From the IMG/VR virus record IMGVR_UViG_3300017917_002918, positions 103,402 through 167,401 of that record: 64,000 nucleotides of DNA. One strand, written 5' to 3'. Under the pieces are notes generated by a model. That model saw nothing but the letters and a program-made list of their open reading frames with translations. It made no database searches and was not told where the DNA came from. Both the position numbers and the translations under genes were made by a program. Positions 32,194 to 41,981 of the stretch are shown here, one piece after another. Position 1 is the stretch's first letter. Every line of letters begins with the position of its first letter. This DNA is from a virus.

Positions 32194-35001
32194 TTGGTAA
32201 AACAGAGTTTATATTATATTTACAAGATTAATTCATCTAAGTTACAAAAAGCTGATTACAATATACAAGACTTAACTCCTGAAAAAGCACGATATAATGG
32301 GGAGCTAATCAGCGTTGGTGATAATCAAGTGTTTCGATTTATTAGAAAGTTACACAGAAAAGATGCTGACAACACCAAAGTTCAATTGAAACTAAGTAAA
32401 CTATACAAGCAAAGAGAAGAATTAAGGGCAAACCATGACCTAACGGACAAAGCCAAGAAGAAAGAAATGTTAAAAATCAAAAAAAACATTGATGATTTGT
32501 TGTTGGTTAAGGATATTATAAATGTTAAAGTTGATAATAAAAAGACATATAAAGAAATAACTAAAAATGGATTTGTTGTCAATGGAATCAGATATGTTAG
32601 ATTATGTTGTGGTGCAGGTCAGGCAAGAAGAAACACTGTGTCATTTGTAAATCAAACCATCTTCCCTATTCTGTACAATATGTTAATGAATGGTGCTTCT
32701 ATATCCAAGATGAACTTAGCTAAATATAATGCCTATTTTGGACTATACATGTCATCCACATTACAAGTCAAGACACCTAGAGTATGCCTAATTAATGATT
32801 GTGAGATGAAATTATTCAACAAAAAAGTCGATTACATAGTTGATAAAGTTGATGATAATGGTGTTGAATACAGAGACATTGAGGAACGCATAATCAACCC
32901 TAAGATGAATCTATGGGATGGTCAAGGATTAATTTCACCTGAGTTTGCTGATAGATGGTCTAATGATTTACAACTAGACTATACCGCTTCACAGTTTATC
33001 ATTAGATCAGCTTTTATCAAAGGTATGCTAACCGTATTCGACTTCAAGAAGTTTGCTAAAGAAGTTGCTATGACTAATAAGATAAAAGATTATTATGGTA
33101 AAGAATGGGATATTGATAAAATTGATGTGATACTAAGTATTAGTCAATTCAAAATGTACAAATACTATACATCTTGGGAACACTATATGGAATGTTGTAA
33201 GAAATATGATCATATATGGGGTGTTGCAAGAGTAAATGCTAAGAAAGATAATGAGTATGGATTACTAAATTATCAATATATACAGACATTGGACTTGGAT
33301 AAAGAACAAATACAAGAATTAGCACAGCCTACTATAGATTGGATTCAGAAGGTTTGTAATGGTGATGATAGATTATATAATTTATTATTCTTGTTAGGGA
33401 CTTCTGATAAGAACACAAAACTGGAGGATGTTATAAACAGAACAGGTAGCAACTTTGTTAAAGCAATCATATACAAAGATGAGTTACAAAATGACCCTTA
33501 TGTTAAGAAGAAAATATATAACAATATTGAGCGAAAAATAAAAGACGCAAAACTAGGTAGATTGTGGGTTAAAGGTAATTATCAAATAATGGTTAGTGAT
33601 CCTTATGCCCAAGCAGAGTTTGCATTTGGATTACCAGTGAGGGGATTGTTAAAGGAGGGTCAGCACTGGTCATCATTTTGGCAGAAGCAAGGAATAAGTA
33701 AAGTTGATGCTTGCAGAAGCCCTATGGTTGATTTCCATGAACATAATATACTTGACATAGTACAAGACGATAGTATTGCTGAATGGTATAAACACATGCA
33801 ATCAGGAGTCGTATATAACGTTTGGGGATTAGACACTATACGCCACAGTGATAGCGATTTTGATGGAGACATAATCTTCACTACCAACAATCCCATAGTA
33901 TTACAAGGTATAGTACCAAACCTAAATCCAATTACATATGACAAAACCACAGCACCCGCACAGAAGTTGACTTTATCTAATATAATTAAGACGGATGTAG
34001 CAAGTTTTGACTGCAAGGTAGGCGTTGTAACTAATTATTCTACAGCTTTTATTAGTATGTTGGCTAAGTTTAAAAAGGGCTCTAGTGAATATAATGAGCT
34101 TTTAAAGCGTATTAAATTATTGCGTAGATATATTGGTGATAGTATTGATGCAGCCAAGGGGATTAAGATGAAGCCCTTCCCTGTCTCATGGAAAAAACGT
34201 CTTAAAGTTAATGAGAGTGATTCAGATGAAGTTAAGCAAAATAAATATTATCATAATAGCCTAGTTGCTAATAAGAAGCCATATTTTATGATTTATTTGT
34301 ATAATAAGTTAATGGCTGACTTTGGTAATTATAAAAAAACGAAGAATCTTTTCGCAAAAGAAAATCTGTTTAAAAACACTAAGAGCATAATAAATGAGGT
34401 TGATAAAACACAGGAAGAAAAGAAATTTCTGAGAAACTATTATAATCATATGCCTGTGTTGCAATCAAGTTGTGTTATGAATAATCTTTGTAGAATTATA
34501 GAGGGTGTAGATTTTAAATTAAAATATCCACATAACAATAAGAATAACGAAATATCTCACAGTATTTTACAAAGAACAAATGTGGAACTAGATCCCGTAA
34601 AATTAAAGCAACTTGAATCGATTTATAATAAATTCATGGTTAATAAGAGCCGTAAGATTAGTAATATCAATGTGGATAGTGATGACTCTGAACTGTCGGA
34701 TATATACCAAGAAGAAGACAATAGCATTATAACTAATGTATATGACATATTTAGAAATGAAACACAGTCAATATTTGAAGATCCACAAGAACTTTCTGAC
34801 TATGCTGTGGAATTATGTTACAAACTATATCAAAACAAAGATAAGCTATTTCTATGGAGTATTTGCGAAGAAGGGTTGATGAAAACTATCACAGAAAAGC
34901 CAGATAATACAATATATATACCTGTTAGATATGATGATGGGACAGAATATTTGGGGAATCGTTTTATTTTGGGAAGGATTGATTCACATAATAATATTTG
35001 A
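32194..35001 (+). CDS. YonO-like double-psi-barrel RNA polymerase
   Basis: 935 residues, TTG start after AGGAGGAA. The metal-binding signature DSDFDGD is at residues 553-559, in the context GLDTIRHSDSDFDGDIIF, matching the D-x-DGD loop of the catalytic double-psi beta barrel in RNA polymerase beta' and eukaryotic RdRPs. Upstream lies CRSPMVDFHEHN (~510), where relatives have an R-x-P element, and GAGQARRNTVSF (~140) recalls the S-x-SQLR motif. Single-chain polymerases of this type are known from SPbeta YonO, which transcribes late phage genes. Its place before the structural block suggests the same role here. Confidence 0.75.
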   Translation: MVKQSLYYIYKINSSKLQKADYNIQDLTPEKARYNGELISVGDNQVFRFIRKLHRKDADNTKVQLKLSKLYKQREELRANHDLTDKAKKKEMLKIKKNIDDLLLVKDIINVKVDNKKTYKEITKNGFVVNGIRYVRLCCGAGQARRNTVSFVNQTIFPILYNMLMNGASISKMNLAKYNAYFGLYMSSTLQVKTPRVCLINDCEMKLFNKKVDYIVDKVDDNGVEYRDIEERIINPKMNLWDGQGLISPEFADRWSNDLQLDYTASQFIIRSAFIKGMLTVFDFKKFAKEVAMTNKIKDYYGKEWDIDKIDVILSISQFKMYKYYTSWEHYMECCKKYDHIWGVARVNAKKDNEYGLLNYQYIQTLDLDKEQIQELAQPTIDWIQKVCNGDDRLYNLLFLLGTSDKNTKLEDVINRTGSNFVKAIIYKDELQNDPYVKKKIYNNIERKIKDAKLGRLWVKGNYQIMVSDPYAQAEFAFGLPVRGLLKEGQHWSSFWQKQGISKVDACRSPMVDFHEHNILDIVQDDSIAEWYKHMQSGVVYNVWGLDTIRHSDSDFDGDIIFTTNNPIVLQGIVPNLNPITYDKTTAPAQKLTLSNIIKTDVASFDCKVGVVTNYSTAFISMLAKFKKGSSEYNELLKRIKLLRRYIGDSIDAAKGIKMKPFPVSWKKRLKVNESDSDEVKQNKYYHNSLVANKKPYFMIYLYNKLMADFGNYKKTKNLFAKENLFKNTKSIINEVDKTQEEKKFLRNYYNHMPVLQSSCVMNNLCRIIEGVDFKLKYPHNNKNNEISHSILQRTNVELDPVKLKQLESIYNKFMVNKSRKISNINVDSDDSELSDIYQEEDNSIITNVYDIFRNETQSIFEDPQELSDYAVELCYKLYQNKDKLFLWSICEEGLMKTITEKPDNTIYIPVRYDDGTEYLGNRFILGRIDSHNNI

Positions 35002-35725
35002 CGAAGTTAAACACGCACAACGTATGCTAAAGAATGGCTTCATTCAGGGTAAGAACAAGTATTTTTCAGATTTGTTAGTATTAGCTAAGTACTTATTCTA
35101 CCTTGGAAAAGACCATGAACAAGTAGAAAAGGAAATATTGTTATTTTGTAATAAGCACATAGCCTACTTTAACAGTGAGATGTACTATAAGGCTATTGAT
35201 AAGATGTTAAAGATGGCTAAAGAATCGGGTATTAGACATAACACTGAGATCTGTATTACTCAAGCTGAATTGGATAAAATACAGACGGTAACTAATTTGA
35301 ATCAACAAAAAATACTGTTTGTAATGTTAGTAACGTACAAAGTAAAAAACTGTAAGTCATTTAAGATTAGTAGGCGAGAATTATTTAAATTGTCTAGTGT
35401 TTCAGGTAAATATGAAGCTACTTTGAATATGTTACAACAACTAACACAATTGAAGTTAATAGGCATCAACACAAATGGTTACAGATGGGTCACTTTTGCC
35501 AATGATGAATCAGAGCCAGTGATTACAATAACAAACTTTGATGACTTTATACTGGAGTACATGAAGTATCTTGGTGAGCCAATTGGTAATTGTCAAGTTT
35601 GTGGTAAGTTGATTGAATTGACTGGTAATAAGAAGTTGTATTGTGGCGAGTGTTGGGGAGATTTAAGACGAGAACAAGTGAGACAAAATGTAAATAACTA
35701 TAGAAATAGAAATGTAATCAAATAG
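34979..35725 (+). CDS. Zinc-finger protein downstream of the RNA polymerase
   Basis: About 248 residues. The start is uncertain: an ORF extends upstream to 34931, but similarity of style (FDEVKHAQRMLKNGF near the N-terminus) suggests initiation around 34979-34994, overlapping the polymerase end. It is mainly helical, with a C-terminal zinc ribbon CQVCG...CGECW and a basic tail. Possibly a transcription partner of the polymerase (inference from coupling and zinc ribbon). Confidence 0.6.
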   Translation: MIHIIIFDEVKHAQRMLKNGFIQGKNKYFSDLLVLAKYLFYLGKDHEQVEKEILLFCNKHIAYFNSEMYYKAIDKMLKMAKESGIRHNTEICITQAELDKIQTVTNLNQQKILFVMLVTYKVKNCKSFKISRRELFKLSSVSGKYEATLNMLQQLTQLKLIGINTNGYRWVTFANDESEPVITITNFDDFILEYMKYLGEPIGNCQVCGKLIELTGNKKLYCGECWGDLRREQVRQNVNNYRNRNVIK

Positions 35726-35931
35726 AAAACCCACGCAACCCTTAGTACACTTGCGTTTCAAGGATCGGTGTCTACATTTCATTTAATGAAGTACAGCAAA
35801 CAATAAATAGTACAAATTTGCCTACTCGAATCAGGACTATGTATTTATCCTTAAATATGCTACAATTAATGTAAAGGGAATGAGTCGTTTCATTGTTAAA
35901 ATTTTCAAATAAAACAATGAATCAAAATTAC

Positions 35932-35960
35932 TTGAAATTCATATACTATAGTGATATAAT
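35932..35960 (+). promoter_or_regulatory. Promoter before the late block
   Basis: TTGAAA (35932-35937), 17-nt spacer, TATAAT (35955-35960). Confidence 0.65.
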
Positions 35961-36032
35961 TATATTAATGGTAATATCAAATGTTTTCGCTAACCGATAT
36001 GCGATTAATAAAAGGTCGGTACTCAAATGTTT

Positions 36033-36060
36033 ATAAGGCTCTATCTTCGGATAGGGCTTT
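36033..36060 (+). terminator. UUCG hairpin, possible attenuator
   Basis: A 13-bp stem (two wobble pairs) capped by TTCG, about 70 nt after the promoter, with only a short T-tract. It may attenuate or stabilise the leader. Confidence 0.5.
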
Positions 36061-36261
36061 ATACTCAACAAGCTAGAAAGAGAATACCTAGAGAAAATTG
36101 GAGCATTGAAAGTTGAGCAAGGTAGAGTACAAGGGTTGCATGTAGCAAGTAAGAATAAGAATTCTTTAGGTAAAAGTTATTTTGTGGAATCATGGTTAGA
36201 GAAGTACTTGAAAAAGAAGTTTAAACGTGCATAAAATTAATTTATGATTGGGGAAATGACT

Positions 36262-37449
36262 ATGAGGGCAGTTCTTGATACCAATGTTTTACTAGATGAT
36301 CCAAAAGTGATTGATGTTTTTGAAGAAGTAATTTTATGTAGTGCAATATTAGAAGAATTAGATGGATTAAAAAAGAATCCAGAAGTTAGATTTAGAGCCA
36401 GACAAGCTATCAGAAAGATAGAAAACAATTTGCATAAAATTAAGATTATTGTTAAGGATATTTATGGCGGATTTCCTGAAGACTGGAATCCTGATTTGAG
36501 AGACAACAAAATAATCTTAACAGCTAGAGAAAATGATGCAATTATTGTTTCAAATGACATCAACGTAAGAATCAAAGCTAGTAGTTTAGGTATTGAAGCA
36601 GTATCTCATATGACAGATGACGAAGGCTACAAAGGATGGCGTACAATAAGCGGTGATACTGAACAAATCAATAAATTTCATTCAGAACTAACTGATAATG
36701 CAAGTAAATTAATAACAAATGAATATATAGAAGTTATCAATACTGAGTTTAAAGAATCAGATTCAGAATATAAAACCGAGTATAGATTTGATGGCGAGAA
36801 GTTAGTTAATTTAAAGCTACCAATATCTAAAGCTATAAAAGGTTTGAATACTCAACAAAGATTTGCATTAGATTTATTGAATAACAAGGACATACCTATC
36901 AAGGTAGTAGTTGGGACTTTTGGTAGTGGGAAAAGTTATTTAGCTGTAAAAATGGCATTACATTTAACAATAGATAAAGGATTCTATAAGGATGTTGTAT
37001 TCTGGAGGACTCCTGTACCTGCTGATGGTGTAGATATTGGATTTTTGCCAGGCGATAAGCAATCTAAAATTGAGGATTATATGAAGCCTTTGTTGCAGTA
37101 TGTAGAAAAAGAAAACGATCAGTTTTATTTAGAAAACTTAGTAAGGGAAGAAAGAATTAAAATGGATGTAGTTTCTTTTTTAAAAGGTGTAAATATAGAC
37201 GATTCTTTTATTATATTTGATGAGTGTGAAGACTTGAATTTGAAGTTATTGAAGCTTGTTGGAACTAGAATGGGTAAGAAATCAGCTATAGTATTCACAG
37301 GTGATTACAAACAAGCAGAATCAAAGTATAAACATGATAATGGAATAGTACAATTTATAGAAAAAGCAAAGGGCAATCCTTTAGTTGGTATAGTCGTACT
37401 AGAGGAAGATGTAAGATCTGAAGCATCTAAAGTGTTTGCAGATCTGTAA
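36262..37449 (+). CDS. PIN-PhoH family protein
   Basis: 395 residues; start at the ATG following GGGGAAATGACT. Residues 1-130 form a PIN-type ribonuclease domain (AVLDTNVLLDDP, LEELDGLKK, IVSNDINVRIKA). Residues about 200-395 form a PhoH ATPase with Walker A VVGTFGSGKSYLAVK (~215) and Walker B SFIIFDECEDLN. PIN-PhoH fusions pair an RNase with an RNA-helicase-like ATPase. It probably acts on RNA, which is notable given the RNA processing features of this genome. The junction motif lies directly upstream. Confidence 0.88.
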   Translation: MRAVLDTNVLLDDPKVIDVFEEVILCSAILEELDGLKKNPEVRFRARQAIRKIENNLHKIKIIVKDIYGGFPEDWNPDLRDNKIILTARENDAIIVSNDINVRIKASSLGIEAVSHMTDDEGYKGWRTISGDTEQINKFHSELTDNASKLITNEYIEVINTEFKESDSEYKTEYRFDGEKLVNLKLPISKAIKGLNTQQRFALDLLNNKDIPIKVVVGTFGSGKSYLAVKMALHLTIDKGFYKDVVFWRTPVPADGVDIGFLPGDKQSKIEDYMKPLLQYVEKENDQFYLENLVREERIKMDVVSFLKGVNIDDSFIIFDECEDLNLKLLKLVGTRMGKKSAIVFTGDYKQAESKYKHDNGIVQFIEKAKGNPLVGIVVLEEDVRSEASKVFADL

Positions 37450-37487
37450 TTAAGTAATAACTATATTTATAGGACGGTGAAAAATAA

Positions 37488-37922
37488 ATGGCAGTTAGTG
37501 CAAAAGCTTATGGAAATATGAACTTATCAGCATTTAATGGTTTGATTAATTGGTCTTCTGGGGCGATTAAAGTAATGTTAACCACAAGTAGTTATACACC
37601 TGATCAAGATGCTCATATTTACAAATCAAGTGTGACTAATGAAGTTAGTGGTGCGGGATATGTTACAAGAGGTCAAGCCTTAACATCCAAAACAATAACA
37701 TACAATGGTACAAATAATACAGTAACTATGGATGCAGCAGATACAGTATGGGCTAATAGTACGATTACAGCAAGATATGCAATCATTTATCAAGATTCTG
37801 GTGTTGATGCTACCTCCCCACTATTAGGTTATGTAGATTTTGGTGCAGATTTTAGTTCGTCTAATGGTAATTTTCAATTAACATGGGACGCTAATGGTAT
37901 ATTTACCGTTTCTACAACATAA
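37488..37922 (+). CDS. Phage structural protein
   Basis: 144 residues with GGACGGTGA before the ATG. The pattern AIKVMLTTSSYTPDQDAHIY, YVTRGQALTSKTITY and TARYAIIYQDSG matches a common beta-rich virion protein seen in many phages. Probably a capsid or tail decoration. First gene of the structural block. Confidence 0.7.
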   Translation: MAVSAKAYGNMNLSAFNGLINWSSGAIKVMLTTSSYTPDQDAHIYKSSVTNEVSGAGYVTRGQALTSKTITYNGTNNTVTMDAADTVWANSTITARYAIIYQDSGVDATSPLLGYVDFGADFSSSNGNFQLTWDANGIFTVSTT

Positions 37923-37945
37923 TTAATTTATAATGAGGTGATGAC

Positions 37946-38545
37946 ATGGCGCAACTACCAATGTATGTTGCAAAGGTGAATTCTCCAGTTACAACATTAG
38001 CTACTGGCATATCTGACACAGATACATTATTGAGTCTCGTTGATGCCAGCGTTCTCCCTTCTGCCCCTAATTTGTTTACTATTGGTGCAGATACAGATAA
38101 TCCAGAAACAGTTTATTATGCAACGAGTCCTATTGGAAATAATGTAATGGTACAAAGAGCATTTCAAGGCACTGCTCAAACATGGAGTATTGGTACTAAT
38201 GTACAGAGAACATTTACCGCATATGACCATGATACTTTTGTTACTAACATAAATTCACTAGTTCCTAATTCAACTATTGTAACTGTCGATTTTGGAACAA
38301 GTGGGATGAATAGTTTTATTCCTACTGTAGTGACTGGAGTTACATGGGCAAATGCTAATTTAAATATAATACCGACATTGATTTGTGAAAATGTTGGCGA
38401 GAGATCGGCAGAGGATGGAATTATAGAGGCTTTAACCTTTGGTATAGCAGATGTTATTGATGGAGTTGGGTTTACATTATTAACTTATGCTCCTGAAGGA
38501 TCTGTAGGTACTTATAGGATACGATGCGTAGGGACGGTGATTTAA
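37946..38545 (+). CDS. Putative virion protein, 199 aa
   Basis: GAGGTGATG precedes the ATG. Residues 10-95 (TTLATGISDTDTLLSLVDAS, VYYATSPIGNNVMVQRAF) are typical of phage tail or decoration proteins; the rest is beta-rich. Co-transcribed with its neighbours. No catalytic motif. Confidence 0.62.
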   Translation: MAQLPMYVAKVNSPVTTLATGISDTDTLLSLVDASVLPSAPNLFTIGADTDNPETVYYATSPIGNNVMVQRAFQGTAQTWSIGTNVQRTFTAYDHDTFVTNINSLVPNSTIVTVDFGTSGMNSFIPTVVTGVTWANANLNIIPTLICENVGERSAEDGIIEALTFGIADVIDGVGFTLLTYAPEGSVGTYRIRCVGTVI

Positions 38546-38548
38546 TAG

Positions 38549-40063
38549 ATGGCAGTAAATATTAGAGGTGGCACGAGTGGCACATTGGCAGATGTAAATG
38601 CAAATAAAGAATTATTGATTGCGCTTACTGAGGATGAGGTAAACGCAGGATATGTTGCTATTGCGTCATGTAGTGACGATGGTGACTTAATTGCAGGTAA
38701 TGTAAGAACTGTTAGAGAAATAGATTCAAGCGATGACTACCGACTTCGTGTTGGCATGGATACATTAATGTTTGAAGAGACTTTTGCAGGAACGACTATT
38801 AATACAAGTATATGGGATACACCAATCGCAACCGCTACCGTAGTACAGGCAGGCGGTTTTATTACGCTCAATAATGGTGGCTCAACTACAGCTACACAGG
38901 GTAGTATATTGCGTAGTAAGAGACATTTTCCATTGTATTCGACATTCCCAATTTGTGCAGAATTCTTATTTAACATAAATACAACAAGTTTCAATAATGC
39001 ATTGTGTGAAATTGGAATAGGATTAATTGGTACTGCACCAGGAACTCCCGCCGTTGATGGAATCTTAATGAGAATATCTTCCGCTGGATTGAGTTTTGTT
39101 ATGACTAATAATCTCAGTGAAATAACCGAAACTTTTGTGACATTTCAAGACTTAACAGACAATGGAATTGCTCTAACTAATACAAATCACGCTGTTATAG
39201 TTCTAAGTGAAGATACGGCTACACTATGGGTTAATGATGTTATTGCAGCAAAAATTAACAGGCAATCTTCAGGATCTAATTTAACGGCAGCAATGCAAGG
39301 TCATTTGTTTGCGAGGATGTATAATACAGGAACTAATACATTGACAGCTCTAAAATTAAACATAGCTAAAATGAGTGTTAATCTATATGACATGAACCAT
39401 GCAAAGCCTTGGGGGCATATAATGTCAGGATTTGGTCAGTTTTGCCAACAAGGTGCTAGTAATATGACTGTAGGTAAAACACAAAACGTAGTAGCTAGTG
39501 CTAACACTGCTTTACCTGCTCAAATGACAGCACCAAGTGCAACAGCAGTAGGAACAGGTGGAACAAGTGGACTTGGAGGAGTACAAAGATTTGGTAATGG
39601 TGCTTCAACTGTTGCATTAACGGCAGATACGGCATATATATCACATAGCTTCCAAGTACCTTTGCCTTCGTTATCTAATCCAGTTACACCAGCTAAGAAT
39701 CTTTATATAACTGGTGCAAAAGTAACAATGATGACTAGGGGAGCTGCTGGACCTGCAAATATAGGCACGTTCCTTGTACATCTTAATTTTGGTAGTACAA
39801 CAGTAACTCCAGTTACAGCAGAATCAGCTACAACTCCTGCTAAATTGGCACGAACAACTGATTTAGGTATGTTGTCTATTCCTGCAAGTGCAGCAGTCGG
39901 AACATTAGCAACAGGCGATGCAAAAGATGATTATGGACAAGCACCTATTTGTGTTAATCCAGGTGAGTATATACAAATTACAATAAGACCTTTAGTAGCT
40001 TATACAATATCGGCTTCACAAGAATTAGTTATAAGTGCGAGTTTCACAGGGTATTGGGAATAA
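38549..40063 (+). CDS. Large beta-rich virion protein, 504 aa
   Basis: Starts 3 nt after the previous gene. Residues about 70-230 resemble a concanavalin-like lectin/LamG fold (MFEETFAGTTINTSIWD, HAVIVLSEDTATLWVNDVIA). The C-terminal half is low in charge and strand-rich, like receptor-binding or fibre-type proteins. Host binding is inferred. Confidence 0.6.
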   Translation: MAVNIRGGTSGTLADVNANKELLIALTEDEVNAGYVAIASCSDDGDLIAGNVRTVREIDSSDDYRLRVGMDTLMFEETFAGTTINTSIWDTPIATATVVQAGGFITLNNGGSTTATQGSILRSKRHFPLYSTFPICAEFLFNINTTSFNNALCEIGIGLIGTAPGTPAVDGILMRISSAGLSFVMTNNLSEITETFVTFQDLTDNGIALTNTNHAVIVLSEDTATLWVNDVIAAKINRQSSGSNLTAAMQGHLFARMYNTGTNTLTALKLNIAKMSVNLYDMNHAKPWGHIMSGFGQFCQQGASNMTVGKTQNVVASANTALPAQMTAPSATAVGTGGTSGLGGVQRFGNGASTVALTADTAYISHSFQVPLPSLSNPVTPAKNLYITGAKVTMMTRGAAGPANIGTFLVHLNFGSTTVTPVTAESATTPAKLARTTDLGMLSIPASAAVGTLATGDAKDDYGQAPICVNPGEYIQITIRPLVAYTISASQELVISASFTGYWE

Positions 40064-40093
40064 AAATTACATATATAAAAGGTGGTGAAGCCG

Positions 40094-41167
40094 ATGTTTA
40101 ATTCTTTTGGTTTTGGCAAATTAAATTATAATAGAATAGATTTACAACAGCAAAATGTTAACATAGATTCTACTGTAATTACATCGACTTCACTAATTTT
40201 AAAACCCAATGTTCAAATACATGTAAATATCGGAGTTAGTGTAACATCTGTAATCACAGTAATAAAGACTACACAAGTAAGCACTGGTATTAATTTGGTA
40301 CATTCTGCGATGATTTCACAAACCTTGTCGAAAACTCCTAGTGTAAGCTTAGGTGTGAGTATTCAGAGCAATCGTGCAGAAGTTACTAGTACGTCTAACG
40401 CTCCTACTATAACAACAAGTTCAAACATAAATATTGGAGTAGTAAAGATAGATTTGCAGTCTAATATAATCACACCAAGTATTGCTTCTTATAGCAATAT
40501 AAATGTAAATACAATTACTTGTGAATCTTCAAGCAATACTACACCACCTATAATACAAATAAGTTCAAATATTGGTGTTATAGCCATTGATTCTGTAGTT
40601 GTATGTAATATTTCGGACGTAGTAGCACAACAAAGTACTAATGCTATTGTAGGTAGTGTTTCAAATTTGGCAACTATCACACAGCCAAGCATTGTGATAG
40701 AAAAAACTATTGAAATTAACAATAACATTCCTATAAATGCAAATATTAAGCCATTAACAGTATCAGGTACAGCACAAGTAAATAGTGTAGTTGTGAATAG
40801 TAGTATGCGTGGCTATATACCTGACATCATAACAACTAAAACAGTAAATATTGATGTTGATAATATAAATGCAATTACACAAATACACCATCCTTCTGTG
40901 GTGGCTGTTAAAAATGCAGATATATTGATAAGTGTTATATCTTGTATAGTCAAGATTAATAGACCTATCGTTAAATATAGTGGATTATCCTATTGTTGTG
41001 ATGTGATAAGTATAAACAGAGATGTTGATATAGATATGATGACTAGAGAAATTCAATTAATAGCTATAGATAGGAATATTGTCAATTTGTTATTAGACAG
41101 AGTAGTGGAATTTAGTAAGAATGACAGAAATGTAATTTTAGAACAAGTAGATTGTCGAGGTGACTGA
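40094..41167 (+). CDS. Repetitive beta-strand virion protein, 357 aa
   Basis: Start at the ATG after GGTGGTGAAG. The sequence is made of loosely repeated short strands rich in S, T, N, I and V (SSNINIGV, STGINLV, SSNIGVIAI), suggesting a beta-solenoid or extended fibre. No enzymatic motif. Confidence 0.58.
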   Translation: MFNSFGFGKLNYNRIDLQQQNVNIDSTVITSTSLILKPNVQIHVNIGVSVTSVITVIKTTQVSTGINLVHSAMISQTLSKTPSVSLGVSIQSNRAEVTSTSNAPTITTSSNINIGVVKIDLQSNIITPSIASYSNINVNTITCESSSNTTPPIIQISSNIGVIAIDSVVVCNISDVVAQQSTNAIVGSVSNLATITQPSIVIEKTIEINNNIPINANIKPLTVSGTAQVNSVVVNSSMRGYIPDIITTKTVNIDVDNINAITQIHHPSVVAVKNADILISVISCIVKINRPIVKYSGLSYCCDVISINRDVDIDMMTREIQLIAIDRNIVNLLLDRVVEFSKNDRNVILEQVDCRGD

Positions 41168-41169
41168 TT

Positions 41170-41454
41170 TTGTCTATAATAGGTAATACCGTTAGACTAC
41201 AAGCAACATTTAAAAGATTTGACGGTATTTTGTCAGATCCAGAATCACTCACTTTCAAAGTGTATGATTCATCTAAGCGTTTAATTTTTGCAGATAATTT
41301 AACAAATATAAATAAAATTAGTGTTGGTTTGTATTATTATGATTACCTAATACCTAATGGTATTGGTGATTTAACATATGAATTTTCAGGAATATTAGAG
41401 GGTAGTGTCATTCTCGGAAGAGGTAATATTGACAGAGAATTTAAGTCTATGTAA
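41170..41454 (+). CDS. Small beta-sandwich virion protein, 94 aa
   Basis: TTG start after AGGTGACTGA. VRLQATFKRFDGILSDPESLTFKVYD and YYYDYLIP-type strands match a widespread small phage structural family. It ends just before a promoter. Confidence 0.62.
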   Translation: MSIIGNTVRLQATFKRFDGILSDPESLTFKVYDSSKRLIFADNLTNINKISVGLYYYDYLIPNGIGDLTYEFSGILEGSVILGRGNIDREFKSM

Positions 41455-41470
41455 TTAACTTATGATTCTA

Positions 41471-41499
41471 TTGACAAATATATAATTGTGTGTTATGAT
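41471..41499 (+). promoter_or_regulatory. Promoter of the YonK-like/HU genes
   Basis: TTGACA (41471-41476), 17-nt spacer, TATGAT (41494-41499) with a TG extension. The junction motif TAATTAACTTATGAT (41452-41466) lies directly upstream. Confidence 0.82.
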
Positions 41500-41616
41500 A
41501 AATATATAAGAAACAAATATTCATCTGAATTCTTACTTTGCTTGTGGGCTTTGTAAAGTTTAGAAATATCATGTAATTAAATTATGATAACAGAGAAAAG
41601 GGAGAATGATTCGTTT

Positions 41617-41796
41617 ATGGCAAAACCAATAGTTGAAAAACATTCTAAGTCATTGATAGGTACGTTGAACCTCAATAACATGACTATGGAATTCGAAGAT
41701 GACATTGGAACTAAAGAATTGAAAGATTTGTTAGCACGTTTTGACGGAGAATATGTGACGATTAGTGTATCATTGAAGTCAGAGACAGACGAGTAA
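41617..41796 (+). CDS. Possible YonK-like protein, 59 aa
   Basis: Starts at the ATG after AAAGGGAGA. SLIGTLNLNNMTMEFED and the C-terminal FDGEYVTISVSLK resemble the small SPbeta YonK protein, which also lies near an HU gene and a YonO polymerase. The match is from memory of pattern and context only. Confidence 0.5.
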   Translation: MAKPIVEKHSKSLIGTLNLNNMTMEFEDDIGTKELKDLLARFDGEYVTISVSLKSETDE

Positions 41797-41981
41797 TATA
41801 TAGTAGTAAATTCAATTTACTAATTTCTCAACTCCTCTATGAGTATCATTGTTAATAATTAATGGTGGTACTCAAAATAAGTCAACTGTGAGTCTTAATA
41901 CCAGTTTAAATCTGGTAGTTGGCAGAGAATCGTTTTGATTCTATTAATACATAATTTATAAGAGAAAAAGGAGAAATTAAA
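41797..41981 (+). other. Structured leader of the HU gene
   Basis: Several hairpins are present: GTAAATTCAATTTAC (41807-41821), TACCAG/CTGGTA (near 41899-41917), and AGAATCGTTTTGATTCT (near 41926-41942). Probably a 5' UTR with regulatory structure. No known riboswitch class recognised. Confidence 0.35.

Larger units (their letters stand above)
35726..36232. other. Leader region of the late operon
   Basis: Contains a promoter (35932-35960), a stem ACCGA/TCGGT (about 35993-36018), a UUCG hairpin (36033-36060), and an open stretch 36072-36233. That stretch would encode a basic helical peptide (EREYLEKIGALKVEQGRV) but has no good start codon, so it could be a gene remnant. From 35726 to 35930 nothing else is recognised. 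Confidence 0.4.

Noticed and set aside
36072-36233. Small gene for a basic helical peptide
   Set aside because: Open frame with plausible codons but no acceptable start codon or ribosome binding site; noted as possible remnant.
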